From contig JADKAJ010000002.1 in the NCBI GenBank assembly GCA_016719165.1, forward strand, positions 434,001 to 498,000: a DNA stretch of 64,000 nucleotides, read 5' to 3'. Each line of letters opens with the position of its first letter. Positions within the stretch are counted from its first letter, which is position 1. The stretch comes from Chitinophagaceae bacterium (GTDB lineage: Bacteria > Bacteroidota > Bacteroidia > Chitinophagales > Chitinophagaceae). Of the stretch, positions 51,025-59,153 are shown piece after piece. The translations under genes were made by a program, and so were the position numbers. The notes below the pieces were generated by a model. That model was not told where the DNA came from and made no database searches. It saw nothing but the letters and a program-made list of their open reading frames with translations.

Positions 51025-52110
51025 TTATTTATTAGCTGCAAGCAGGTTAAACAACGGCTGATTGATATAAAAATTATCCCGTCCAATTTTTTGCTTAGAC
51101 ACTAAATGCAGTTTCTCCAATTCTTTTAAATACCGGATGGCTGTGCTGCGGCTTATATCCAGTTCCTTTTCCAGATACTCAATTTTTGTGTACGGATATT
51201 TAAATAGGTTGTTGAGCAGATCCTGGCTGTAAAGTTTGGGCAGTTTCGTACGTAGTGTTTGTTTGTATTCCAGCATCAGGTTTTTGATATGTCCGATCAG
51301 GATAATGCTTTCCCTGGCTGTTTGCTCTATTCCGTCCAGCATGTACAATATCCACTCCTCCCATTTTCCGGTTTGCCTTACTGCTTGCAGCAACCTGTAG
51401 TAATCATTTTTATGTTTAATAATATAGCGGCTCAGGTACAATACCGGGATGTCCAGTAAATTCTTTTGTATCAGGAAAAGGATATTAATGATACGACCCG
51501 TTCTTCCGTTGCCATCATAAAAAGGATGTATGCTCTCAAATTGGTGATGAATGATAGCCATCTTCACCAATGGGTCTGCATCCATCATTGTATCATCATT
51601 AATGAACTTTTCCAGGTTATTCATTAACGACACAATTGTTTCATGGTCCTGGGGAGGGAGATATACCAGTTCCCCGGTGGCATCATTGAGCAATTTGGTT
51701 CCGGGCAATTTTCTAAACCCGGCACTGTTTCCTTCAACTTGTTCCTGTATCTGCAAAATAATATTCCCGGTCAGCAGGCCATGCTGTTTTACCAGTTGGT
51801 AGCCCTTTTTCAATGCCCTTGCATAAAGATGTACTTCTTTTGCCGCTGCTGAAGCAAACAGGTTAGAGAATAAACTACTTTGATATACTTCAGCAAAAGT
51901 GCTGATGATATTTTCCACGGCTGAGCTTTCCCTCGCTTCCCGCAGTGTAAGGGTCTCCGTTAAGATATGTTGATTAGGAATACTGGTCACTACTCCTTTG
52001 AGTTCAGCCAATGCCTGGTGAGCCAGGGCTGTTTTTCGAAGTACAGCCTTGGTTTCGAATTCTTGTTTCAATGGGAGAAGCTCAATGGCAGCAGGCTTAA
52101 TTTGACTCAT
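51025..52110 (-). CDS. Fic-domain AMP-transferase with inhibitory motif and winged-helix tail
   Basis: The 361-residue protein has an N-terminal inhibitory helix motif SSAVEN (S/T-x-x-x-E-G/N) near residue 62, which blocks ATP gamma-phosphate binding until released. The Fic core contains HQFESIHPFYDGNGRTGRII (catalytic His, Mg and phosphate loop). A C-terminal winged helix follows (TKIEYLEKELDISRSTAIRY). It likely AMPylates a protein, and the C-terminal domain may bind DNA or a partner. It has no antitoxin partner next to it, consistent with inhibition in cis. Confidence 0.92.
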   Translation of the reverse strand: MSQIKPAAIELLPLKQEFETKAVLRKTALAHQALAELKGVVTSIPNQHILTETLTLREARESSAVENIISTFAEVYQSSLFSNLFASAAAKEVHLYARALKKGYQLVKQHGLLTGNIILQIQEQVEGNSAGFRKLPGTKLLNDATGELVYLPPQDHETIVSLMNNLEKFINDDTMMDADPLVKMAIIHHQFESIHPFYDGNGRTGRIINILFLIQKNLLDIPVLYLSRYIIKHKNDYYRLLQAVRQTGKWEEWILYMLDGIEQTARESIILIGHIKNLMLEYKQTLRTKLPKLYSQDLLNNLFKYPYTKIEYLEKELDISRSTAIRYLKELEKLHLVSKQKIGRDNFYINQPLFNLLAANK

Positions 52111-52334
52111 TTCATCTCAATATAAGTCAAAAAACAACAATTTTGACTTACGTTGTTAAAAATGACCCTGAAAGCCTGCCTTTTGACAGCTGAATAGATA
52201 GTTATAAAAATGTACAGGCAGCCAAACAGGCAATGCGTAGATTATAGCACTTATTCTACGCATTTGTGCCGAAGCTTATAATACCTGGTCCGCTGTGAGA
52301 TAAAATAGCCATCCTTGAAAAGGAATAAAACGGG

Positions 52335-53636
52335 TTATTGCACCTGCTTCACCGAATTAGTGTACCGGCCGTCTGATTCTGTTTGTGTATGGGCAGGATC
52401 CAATATCCATTCTCCATCCACAAAAAATTTGTATGTCAGTTTACCCACCGGCGCTTCCGCCACGGCCACCCATTCCTTTCCTTTTCTTAGCATGGGAGTT
52501 TGCTCTGGGGTCCATCCATTGAAACTGCCGGCCACAAATACCTCTTTCGCATTTTCAAATCCCTTCAGTGTAAACTGTACCTGTTTATAGACCGGTGCTG
52601 CTTTTTGTATCGCCGTCAATGCCTCCTGTAATGATCTTTTCTTTTCCGGCGTATTCGCCTGCTGCCATAAATGCTGTACCGCCATCAGCTGTGCTTTGTG
52701 CAGGGCCTTCATGGCGCTGATCACTGTATCCGGTGTTACACCCACTCCTTCCCAGTTGGTTTTGGTAATGGGATTGATGGCGCAGCCATTCGGTACAAAT
52801 ACACCAAAATGATCATTGACCCGCATATCTCCGCCGGGATTGGCGCCGCCTTTTGTTTGTTCTCCCACGAGGATGGCTCTTTTCAAATTCTTATAATCGT
52901 AAGCGATCTCTTCAGCACCGGAAAAAGTGCGGCCGCTGGTGAGTATATAAATAGGTTTATTGCCATACTTCTTCCCCGGTACCCAGCCATAGCTCCAGTA
53001 CTGTGTGGTATCACCGGTATTGCGGAAATAGAGATCATTCAGGTGCGTAGGCCGGTCAAAAAAATAACCGCTGAAAAAAGGGATGGCATCCGGGTCCATA
53101 CTGCCGCCACATTCCCGCAGGTCAATGATCAGCGCATCGGTATTGATCACCGCCTGCACGGCTGCCGTAAGACTGTCGGCACAAAAATCCAGTGGGGCAA
53201 ACATGGTAATGTTCAGGTAACCGATATTCCCTTCCAGGACGGATTTTTCTTTAATGCCGTAGTTGGCTCCCTTCAGCATTTGTTTGAACCCTTCTATTTC
53301 TTCCGGCGAAGGCCCGGCGCTGTTCTCCTGTTTTGGCAATACAGTGGGCGAATAGAATACCCGCAGGTGCAGGTCATGGGTGATGGCCTGCAGGTCACGG
53401 GTCAGTGCAGCGGCCAGCCGTTCTCCTTGTTGTATGGTATCATAAGCTCCCTTTTCCTGCAGGGTAAGCACATGTTGCTTTGCTTTTTTGGCGGTGGCCG
53501 GGTACACATAATTATCGGTCACTGTTTGCAGCAGTTCCCGGATATGCTGCTGAACTGTTTCTTTGGTCAGTTGTGCATGGGCCGTGCCGCCTGCACAGCA
53601 AAGGACAATAAGTAAACGAAAGAAGTTGTTGAGCAT
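52335..53636 (-). CDS. S41 peptidase with C-terminal glycogen-binding (CBM48-like) domain
   Basis: The 433-residue protein has a signal peptide (MLNNFFRLLIVLCCAGGTAH) and an S41 tail-processing-protease domain with Ser nucleophile in LTSGRTFSGAEEIAYDYKNL and the following GEQTKGGANPGG. At the C-terminus (about residues 345-425) is an AMPK1/CBM48-type Ig domain (KEVFVAGSFNGWTPEQTPML, GKLTYKFFVDGEWILDPAHT). CBM48 domains bind glycogen or starch, and the union with an S41 protease is unusual. No PDZ domain is visible. Confidence 0.9.
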   Translation of the reverse strand: MLNNFFRLLIVLCCAGGTAHAQLTKETVQQHIRELLQTVTDNYVYPATAKKAKQHVLTLQEKGAYDTIQQGERLAAALTRDLQAITHDLHLRVFYSPTVLPKQENSAGPSPEEIEGFKQMLKGANYGIKEKSVLEGNIGYLNITMFAPLDFCADSLTAAVQAVINTDALIIDLRECGGSMDPDAIPFFSGYFFDRPTHLNDLYFRNTGDTTQYWSYGWVPGKKYGNKPIYILTSGRTFSGAEEIAYDYKNLKRAILVGEQTKGGANPGGDMRVNDHFGVFVPNGCAINPITKTNWEGVGVTPDTVISAMKALHKAQLMAVQHLWQQANTPEKKRSLQEALTAIQKAAPVYKQVQFTLKGFENAKEVFVAGSFNGWTPEQTPMLRKGKEWVAVAEAPVGKLTYKFFVDGEWILDPAHTQTESDGRYTNSVKQVQ

Positions 53637-54008
53637 GGCTATACTTTATTGATAGCACAAGTTAGAGGCGGGAACCTGGCTGTACAATCACATAAAGGGG
53701 TGGAAATAATGGCGGATATTTATGGGGCACCTATTTGAGCTCTCTTATGCTTCGCATTTTTTTCAGTCGTCAATCGGGGCTATGCACTGAACATAATGCA
53801 GGGTTGAGCCGGGGTCTTTATTTATTCTACATGACCCAAAAGCTAAAAAAAGCTTAAAACAAACTGGGGAGATGGTCTAGGTCTTTTATTTAGTGGGGAG
53901 ATGATAACGGCTGACAAATTAAGAAATAAAGGTTTTTTATTGATAATAAATTAATAAATCACTAAAAAACTAGTTTTTCTTTTATTATTCTTGTATAAAC
54001 TCTTTTTA
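53637..54008. other. Intergenic region with no recognised element
   Basis: The 372 bases are AT-rich near the 3' end. I see no clear hairpin, -7 box or small coding frame. Confidence 0.4.
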
Positions 54009-55163
54009 ATGAAACAAGTAATTTCAGCTATTCTATACCTATTAATTTCATTCAATTGCTTTTGTCAATCGAACCCAGAAGCAACAATCCTAATAGTTGC
54101 TTGCAAAAGCGGAATTCTAGTAGTTGATGGAAATGAAATTGGATCGGTTGAAGCTGATGATGCCAAAAAGCTGACTCTTTCATATGGGGAACACTACCTT
54201 CAACTTAAAAACACAACAGGGAAATACAATTTTACCATTAATGTTGACGAAAGCACAAAAGGAATCATTAAGCTCGGATGCGATGTTGAAAGTAAAATAG
54301 AAAAAATTCGAGTGCTGGATAAAGAAGTTGCTTTATCTGGTGCATTGGGTAATGATCTTGAAAAAAATGTAATTGGATTTGATAAGGATGATGAGGTCAC
54401 TATTAACGCTTCGCTGCTTAACAAAAAGGGGTTATTCACCGTTTCTCTCTTTGAGTATTCTACTGGAAGAGAAATATATAAAAAGGAAAGAATCATATCA
54501 ATAGTAAACGATAAAATCACTATACCTACTAAAGGAGTTTATTATTTCCTGGTGTATCAAGAAGGTCTCTTTTCTAAGAGTGCTAAACTTACTGTAGATA
54601 GAAATCCCTCAAAAAATGGTAACCCAAACTTTAACACTGCAGTCAAAATTGTTTACGATACAACTTTTACAGAAGTGCTAAATACTGTAACTAGAGTGTA
54701 TTCAACCACAAACTTGGAACATTCAAGTAGAACAGTGATTAAGATTAACCTTCCTAGCAATACAACTTACTGGGCATATTGGATTGGGGTTGGGCAGGAA
54801 TCCAGAACAAAATATAAAACATTTGCAGGTACGTTATCTGGTGTAGGAACACTTTTATCAGCAAATCCCCTTGTACTTTTTGGATTAAAATTGATTCCCG
54901 CATTGCCAATGTTAAATACTCCTTCTACAATTACCTATAAGTTTACAGACACAAAAAATGCACAGCTATTTATAAATGGGTTAGCATATAGCACCTATAA
55001 TTTTAAATATGCCGACAATGTATCAACAGACTATTCATTAATAGAGCAAAATGTTCAAGACTTAGTTTTAACGATGAAAAATTCTAGCACAATAGACGGG
55101 CAAGATGTCGATATAAAAGTTGTTGCCTTTATAGTAAATGCCAAATGGGTCCTTCATGAGTAG
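54009..55163 (+). CDS. Secreted protein of unknown function
   Basis: The 384-residue protein starts at ATG 54009 (MKQVISAILYLLISFNCFCQ); the frame is also open from a TTG 18 bases upstream. It begins with a signal peptide and a PEGA-like segment (GILVVDGNEIGSVEADDAKK, then YGEHYLQLKN), then three further beta-rich regions. It resembles no enzyme I know. Its end abuts the HNH gene on the other strand (0-base gap). Codon use is more AT-rich than the neighbours at 45-53 kb, which may mark acquired DNA. Confidence 0.7.
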   Translation: MKQVISAILYLLISFNCFCQSNPEATILIVACKSGILVVDGNEIGSVEADDAKKLTLSYGEHYLQLKNTTGKYNFTINVDESTKGIIKLGCDVESKIEKIRVLDKEVALSGALGNDLEKNVIGFDKDDEVTINASLLNKKGLFTVSLFEYSTGREIYKKERIISIVNDKITIPTKGVYYFLVYQEGLFSKSAKLTVDRNPSKNGNPNFNTAVKIVYDTTFTEVLNTVTRVYSTTNLEHSSRTVIKINLPSNTTYWAYWIGVGQESRTKYKTFAGTLSGVGTLLSANPLVLFGLKLIPALPMLNTPSTITYKFTDTKNAQLFINGLAYSTYNFKYADNVSTDYSLIEQNVQDLVLTMKNSSTIDGQDVDIKVVAFIVNAKWVLHE

Positions 55164-55937
55164 TTATGATATAAAGCTTTCGTTATGAACTTTCAATTGT
55201 TCTTTTGAGGGTAAAAATTTATCTGGAAGGTTGATTTTTTTCCCTTCATACTCTATAAAATTTAGCTCAATAAATTGGAGATTTTTTTCCCCTTTGAGTT
55301 TTGAAGAGACCCGAATTGTATAGTCTTTTGCTGAAATTGTAATAAGACCTTTATCAAAGGCTTTATCATGCAATGCATTCAGACAAAGACCATTTGTGGG
55401 ATTAAGCCTGTTTTTTTGATCTTTACTCCATGGTACAATGTGGCTTGCTATTAATAAATTAGTGTTGTTGATACTTGTTATACAACATGTATTGTTATAA
55501 GTAGCCAAAACAATTGTTCTAAAAACTGATTGGTTTACCCTTGTTTTTATCATTCTCTCTCTATCAATCCCTTCTTTTTGTAAATCCTTTTCACTTACAC
55601 CATTTAATTTCTCAACTGTTGTATGTCGAACTTTCGCTAATAACTTTTCGCTTTCTATTAAAGCAACATCCCAATTGTTATAAAATTCATCCCAAACCAG
55701 CTTATCAAGCTTGCTAGCATTAGACGCACCTTTAATACCCCGTTCTTTTAAAGTGCGGTCAAAGCTTGCAAAATTACCTAGTTTTAATGCAATAGAAGAA
55801 GGTGTCCGTCCAATTATCTCTGCCAGTTTCTTAATGTCCTCGTTTCGAGAATGCATTTTACCGAATGGAAGCTTACAATATAGATTGATAGCAAGAATCA
55901 GTTCGTCTTTTGTCCAAAGCTTTTGACCCTCTTTCAT
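55164..55937 (-). CDS. HNH endonuclease
   Basis: The 257-residue protein has an N-terminal helical part (TKDELILAINLYCKLPFGKM, with KLAEIIGRTPSSIALKLGNF that looks like a DNA-binding helix-turn-helix). The C-terminal HNH nuclease core is CCITSINNTNLLIASHIVPW, then NPTNGLCLNALHDKAFDKGL. The pattern with two Cys/His metal positions belongs to the restriction-type HNH group. It may cut modified DNA or act as a toxin or restriction enzyme. It is followed upstream on the same strand by a zinc-ribbon gene 13 bases away. Confidence 0.85.
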   Translation of the reverse strand: MKEGQKLWTKDELILAINLYCKLPFGKMHSRNEDIKKLAEIIGRTPSSIALKLGNFASFDRTLKERGIKGASNASKLDKLVWDEFYNNWDVALIESEKLLAKVRHTTVEKLNGVSEKDLQKEGIDRERMIKTRVNQSVFRTIVLATYNNTCCITSINNTNLLIASHIVPWSKDQKNRLNPTNGLCLNALHDKAFDKGLITISAKDYTIRVSSKLKGEKNLQFIELNFIEYEGKKINLPDKFLPSKEQLKVHNESFIS

Positions 55938-55949
55938 TACAGATTTATT

Positions 55950-56165
55950 TTACTCCCACAATTTAAGAAAATACTCATCCTCTTCTTCTAAACAAACAAA
56001 ACAGCATTGATCGTTTAGACATTTCTGAATGAACGTTTTTGATTTTGTATGATGGAAACTTGCAAGCTCATCGCACCTTGAACCACAATGTGGACAAGAA
56101 AATGGCTGGTCATTCATTAAGAAAATATCAAGTGGTTTAAAAATATTTTGATATTTCATTTTCAT
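55950..56165 (-). CDS. Small zinc-ribbon protein next to the HNH nuclease
   Basis: The 71-residue protein has CPHCGSRC and, 23 residues later, CLNDQCCFVC, two Cys knuckles of a zinc ribbon. It lies 13 bases before the HNH gene on the same strand. It could be a DNA-binding partner, a specificity subunit or an immunity protein. The exact role is unknown. Confidence 0.6.
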   Translation of the reverse strand: MKMKYQNIFKPLDIFLMNDQPFSCPHCGSRCDELASFHHTKSKTFIQKCLNDQCCFVCLEEEDEYFLKLWE

Positions 56166-56229
56166 ACAACAATAATATTCTATTTGGCCTAATGCTCATT
56201 TGCTCTTAAGACACGTTGATTTAGTAAAG

Positions 56230-56250
56230 ATTCCGGGGCATGCCCGGAAT
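56230..56250. repeat. REP-like palindrome
   Basis: ATTCCGGG and CCCGGAAT flank GCATG. The sequence shares CATGCCCGGAATGAC with 30199 and is followed by a related degenerate copy (GGGATGACAGCCGGAAT, about 20 bases further on). It lies downstream of the serine dehydratase stop codon. Confidence 0.5.
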
Positions 56251-56337
56251 GACATTCCGTTAGACTGGGATGACAGCCGGAATTATATTGTGTTGGGACG
56301 GAATAACAACTCCCGAAAACCGAAGCACTGACGGAGA

Positions 56338-57915
56338 CTAACAACTCTTAAAAAAATGCTGCGGCAGCTCTTCCAGCATCGCTTCAATTTTTTTGGCGGC
56401 AGGGGTAACAGACAGTCCGCCAAGGTTGGTACAGCGGAGTGTATGGTGTATCTGGTCACCTACCGCTTTCATGGTTTGGATCACTTCATCCAGCGGTATC
56501 AGTTTTTCATAGTCAGCCAGCGCCATATTGGCACAGGACACCGCATTGGTGGCTGCCATTACATTTCGTCCCAGGCAGGGGGCTTCTACCCGGTTGCCAA
56601 TGGGATCGCAAATAATACCCAGTGAGTTTTGCAGGGCCAGCGAAGCCGCAGCAATGGATTGTTCTACCGTGCCGCCTTTCATTTCCACCAGGGCAGCCGC
56701 AGCCATTCCACCACCCGACCCGGTTTCTGCCATACAACCACCCACCTCTGCCGCAAATGTGGCATGCGCCGCAATGAATACACCGATCAACCCGGCCGAT
56801 AACATGGCTTTTACCAGCACCTCTTCGCTTACTCCCATGGAATGAGCCGTACCGAACAGGGCACCGGGCAGTGCACCGTAACTGCCGGCTGTTGGCGCCG
56901 CCACAATTACACCCATCGAACTTTTTACTTCCATCATGGCACTTACATACAGGATGATGCGGTTATTGACATCACCACCCACTAATGTACCGGCATCCAT
57001 TCTCTCTTTGAACTGCGGCGACTGTGCTCCTAATATCCGGTCCGAATACGTTGTTCCTTTTAACCCCGATTCAATGGCTTTGCCCATGATATGAATGACC
57101 TGGCGCATTTTTTCCAGTACTTCATTGGCAGCAATATTTCCCCGGGCCATTTCATACTCAACCGCCAGCTCCCAAAGGGTTTTGTTTTTGTCTTTATTAT
57201 ACTCCAGCATCTCCTGGCAGGTAATAAAAGGAACCTGCATGTTTTTCCGGGCCATTACCGGTAATACAGGGTGAAGCTGTTTGATACATACCACTCCTTC
57301 CATTTGCTGCAGCTCTTTATATAGTGCCGCCTCCAAAAAAGCCTGCGATTTGATGGCTATAAAACTAACAGCACCCTGGTGCAACGCTATCTCATCATAG
57401 GCAACCGATGCTTGCAGGAATGGTACAATAGCGTCAGGCTTCTCACAATAAATGAGTGTTTCAAAATAATCTCCGGCCATGGAAACAGGAACATCATCAA
57501 TGGCCGTCACTTCTATCATGCCCCCGCCGGTGGAGATGGCCGTGAGTTTTCTTGTTTCTTTATTGTTTGATAAAGTTATTTTATACAGGTTGGGATGACT
57601 GTTGCCGATGTCGGTAATATGGATGGTAACATTTATTCCTGCTGTTACAATATGCTTATCCGATTCGGGCAGTCGTTCATCAAAGGCTTCCCACCCCAGG
57701 AAGCCGCCGAACAAACCCATATCCGAGCCCTGGCTTTTATGCGTGGTTGCCAGTGACCCGTTGGGGTCAAATTCAATGAGAATATTTTTTATATTCTCCT
57801 CCATCAAATCTCTGCACAATCGGGCAATGCGCAGCGATGCGGCGCAATGCGAACTGGATGGCCCCCGCATCACCGGGCCGATCACATCATTGAATATGCT
57901 GGGGTAAGTGCTCAT
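56338..57915 (-). CDS. sdaA: L-serine ammonia-lyase, iron-sulfur type
   Basis: The 525-residue enzyme starts at ATG 57915 (MSTYPSIFNDVIGPVMRGPS); an in-frame ATG 19 codons upstream gives a hydrophobic extension that is unlikely. The beta part begins with GPVMRGPSSSHCAASLRIAR and the alpha part contains AAPTAGSYGALPGALFGTAH, AEVGGCMAETGSGGGMAAAA and DPIGNRVEAPCLGRN, with cysteines fit to hold the 4Fe-4S cluster. It deaminates L-serine to pyruvate and ammonia. Length is standard for the fused family. Confidence 0.92.
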   Translation of the reverse strand: MSTYPSIFNDVIGPVMRGPSSSHCAASLRIARLCRDLMEENIKNILIEFDPNGSLATTHKSQGSDMGLFGGFLGWEAFDERLPESDKHIVTAGINVTIHITDIGNSHPNLYKITLSNNKETRKLTAISTGGGMIEVTAIDDVPVSMAGDYFETLIYCEKPDAIVPFLQASVAYDEIALHQGAVSFIAIKSQAFLEAALYKELQQMEGVVCIKQLHPVLPVMARKNMQVPFITCQEMLEYNKDKNKTLWELAVEYEMARGNIAANEVLEKMRQVIHIMGKAIESGLKGTTYSDRILGAQSPQFKERMDAGTLVGGDVNNRIILYVSAMMEVKSSMGVIVAAPTAGSYGALPGALFGTAHSMGVSEEVLVKAMLSAGLIGVFIAAHATFAAEVGGCMAETGSGGGMAAAALVEMKGGTVEQSIAAASLALQNSLGIICDPIGNRVEAPCLGRNVMAATNAVSCANMALADYEKLIPLDEVIQTMKAVGDQIHHTLRCTNLGGLSVTPAAKKIEAMLEELPQHFFKSC

Positions 57916-58064
57916 GGTTTGTAAGAAACAATTATTTAAGATACAAATTATTTTTACCAGTGTATCGCCCATGTCCGGTTGGCTAAAAAAAACTAATTAA
58001 TCCAACTGAAATTAATGAAACATCTGATACCCGGGACCGTTAACTTCCTTCATGATTTACCAGT

Positions 58065-58226
58065 TTTATATTCTGTAGTTATTTCTATAGTTTAATGATC
58101 ATGATTGTATTAGTCCTGTATGTTTATCGTGTTGAAATGAGGCAATAACCACCAGGAACGGTTTGCTTCCAGTATGACCTGTGTCTTACACTCTGTAATT
58201 ATTTTTATAGCTTAGTGATGGTTGCA
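58065..58226 (+). repeat. Decayed tandem copies of REP unit (about 120-bp offset)
   Basis: TTCTGTAGTTATTTCTATAG at 58070 and CTCTGTAATTATTTTTATAG at 58190 (offset 120) begin related stretches. Further on, CCAGGAACGGTTTGC near 58153 matches ACAGGAACAGTTTGC at 58270. The older copies lie between the serine dehydratase and the transposase. Confidence 0.5.
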
Positions 58227-58229
58227 TGG

Positions 58230-58296
58230 GGTCCCGTAGGGACCATAGGTTGGTAACAGAAAAATAAAACAGGAACAGTTTGCCCCGTAGGGGCAA
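58230..58296 (+). repeat. Left REP pair (inverted relative to the right pairs)
   Basis: Two palindromes: GGTCCCGTAGGGACC (58230-58244) and TTGCCCCGTAGGGGCAA (58280-58296). Between them is TAGGTTGGTAACAG, the reverse complement of the GTTACC-containing spacer in the right pairs. The second palindrome precedes the transposase start at 58313 by 16 bases. Confidence 0.75.
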
Positions 58297-58312
58297 CACA
58301 AAATCATTCACA

Positions 58313-58774
58313 GTGCCCAATACCTACACACAAATACATATCCACTGCATTTTTGCCGTCAAGTACCGCCAGGCATTGATAACAAAGGATTGGAAAGAAC
58401 GACTGCATCAATACATCACCGGCATCGTTCAGAATCATACGCATAAAATGATCGCTATTAACTCTATGCCTGACCATCTGCATATGCTTTTTGGAATGCG
58501 GCCAACCCAATCCTTGTCCGACCTGATGAGAATAGTAAAAGGGGACTCTTCGGAGTGGATCAATAAAATGAGGTTGACCCCCATTCCTTTTCGCTGGCAG
58601 GAAGGGTATGGGGCTTTTAGTTATGAAAAGCAAAAGATCAGTGTGGTGGCTGCCTATATCGCAAACCAGGAGTTGCATCATCAGAAAAGGACATTTTTGG
58701 AGGAGTACCGGGAGTTCCTTGCGAATTTTGAAATTGATTACGATGAGCAGTATGTGTTTAAAGAGCCGGAGTGA
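58313..58774 (+). mobile_element. REP-associated Y1 transposase (IS200/RAYT-like)
   Basis: The 153-residue enzyme starts at GTG 58313 (MPNTYTQIHIHCIFAVKYRQ), the usual family start. The frame is also open from a TTG at 58280, but that lies in a REP palindrome. It has the HUH metal motif in MPDHLHMLFGM and the nucleophile tyrosine in GAFSYEKQKISVVAAYIANQ, followed by the conserved ANFEIDYDEQYVFK. Y1 transposases of this kind (RAYTs) cut and move REP palindromes rather than themselves. Here REP pairs lie on both sides. No second transposase or cargo is present. Confidence 0.9.
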
Positions 58775-58783
58775 TTGTTTTGT

Positions 58784-58849
58784 TTTGCCCCTACAGGGCA
58801 AAGATATCCCTCTACTACTTTTGTTACCGGCATTAAGTCCCTACGGGAC
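58784..58849 (+). repeat. Right REP pair 1
   Basis: TTTGCCCCTACAGGGCAAA (58784-58802) and GTCCCTACGGGAC (58837-58849), joined by a spacer with GTTACCGGCATT. It begins 10 bases after the transposase stop codon. Confidence 0.75.
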
Positions 58850-58919
58850 GAAGAACTCTTGTAAGTAATTAGTGAACCACTTTTAACTGCGTACATCATT
58901 TAACCGGGTGAGCTTTTGT

Positions 58920-58985
58920 TTTGCCCTACAGGGCAAAGTAACAAGTCGGTATTTTATGTTACCGACATTTCGTCCCTATGGGACG
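58920..58985 (+). repeat. Right REP pair 2
   Basis: TTTGCCCTACAGGGCAAA (58920-58937) and CGTCCCTATGGGACG (58971-58985), joined by a spacer with GTTACCGACATT. It is the second copy of the composite element, about 136 bases from the first. The remaining bases up to 59153 show nothing else. Confidence 0.75.
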
Positions 58986-59153
58986 AAGAAATTCATTGTG
59001 TTTTGATGCCTGCTTTGAAACACGAAGGCAGAAAGGCACAGAGGCACGGAGATTTAAAAAACAGGGTTCTTAAAATGTAAATTATATCCCCGGCGACCTG
59101 GTGTCCCCCTGTCTTGGTGTTTCAAAACTTTTTTACATGAGTGACTATAAGGC

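Noticed and set aside
58280..58312. TTG start of the transposase at 58280
   Set aside because: These bases form the REP palindrome. The family's conserved N-terminus begins at the GTG at 58313.
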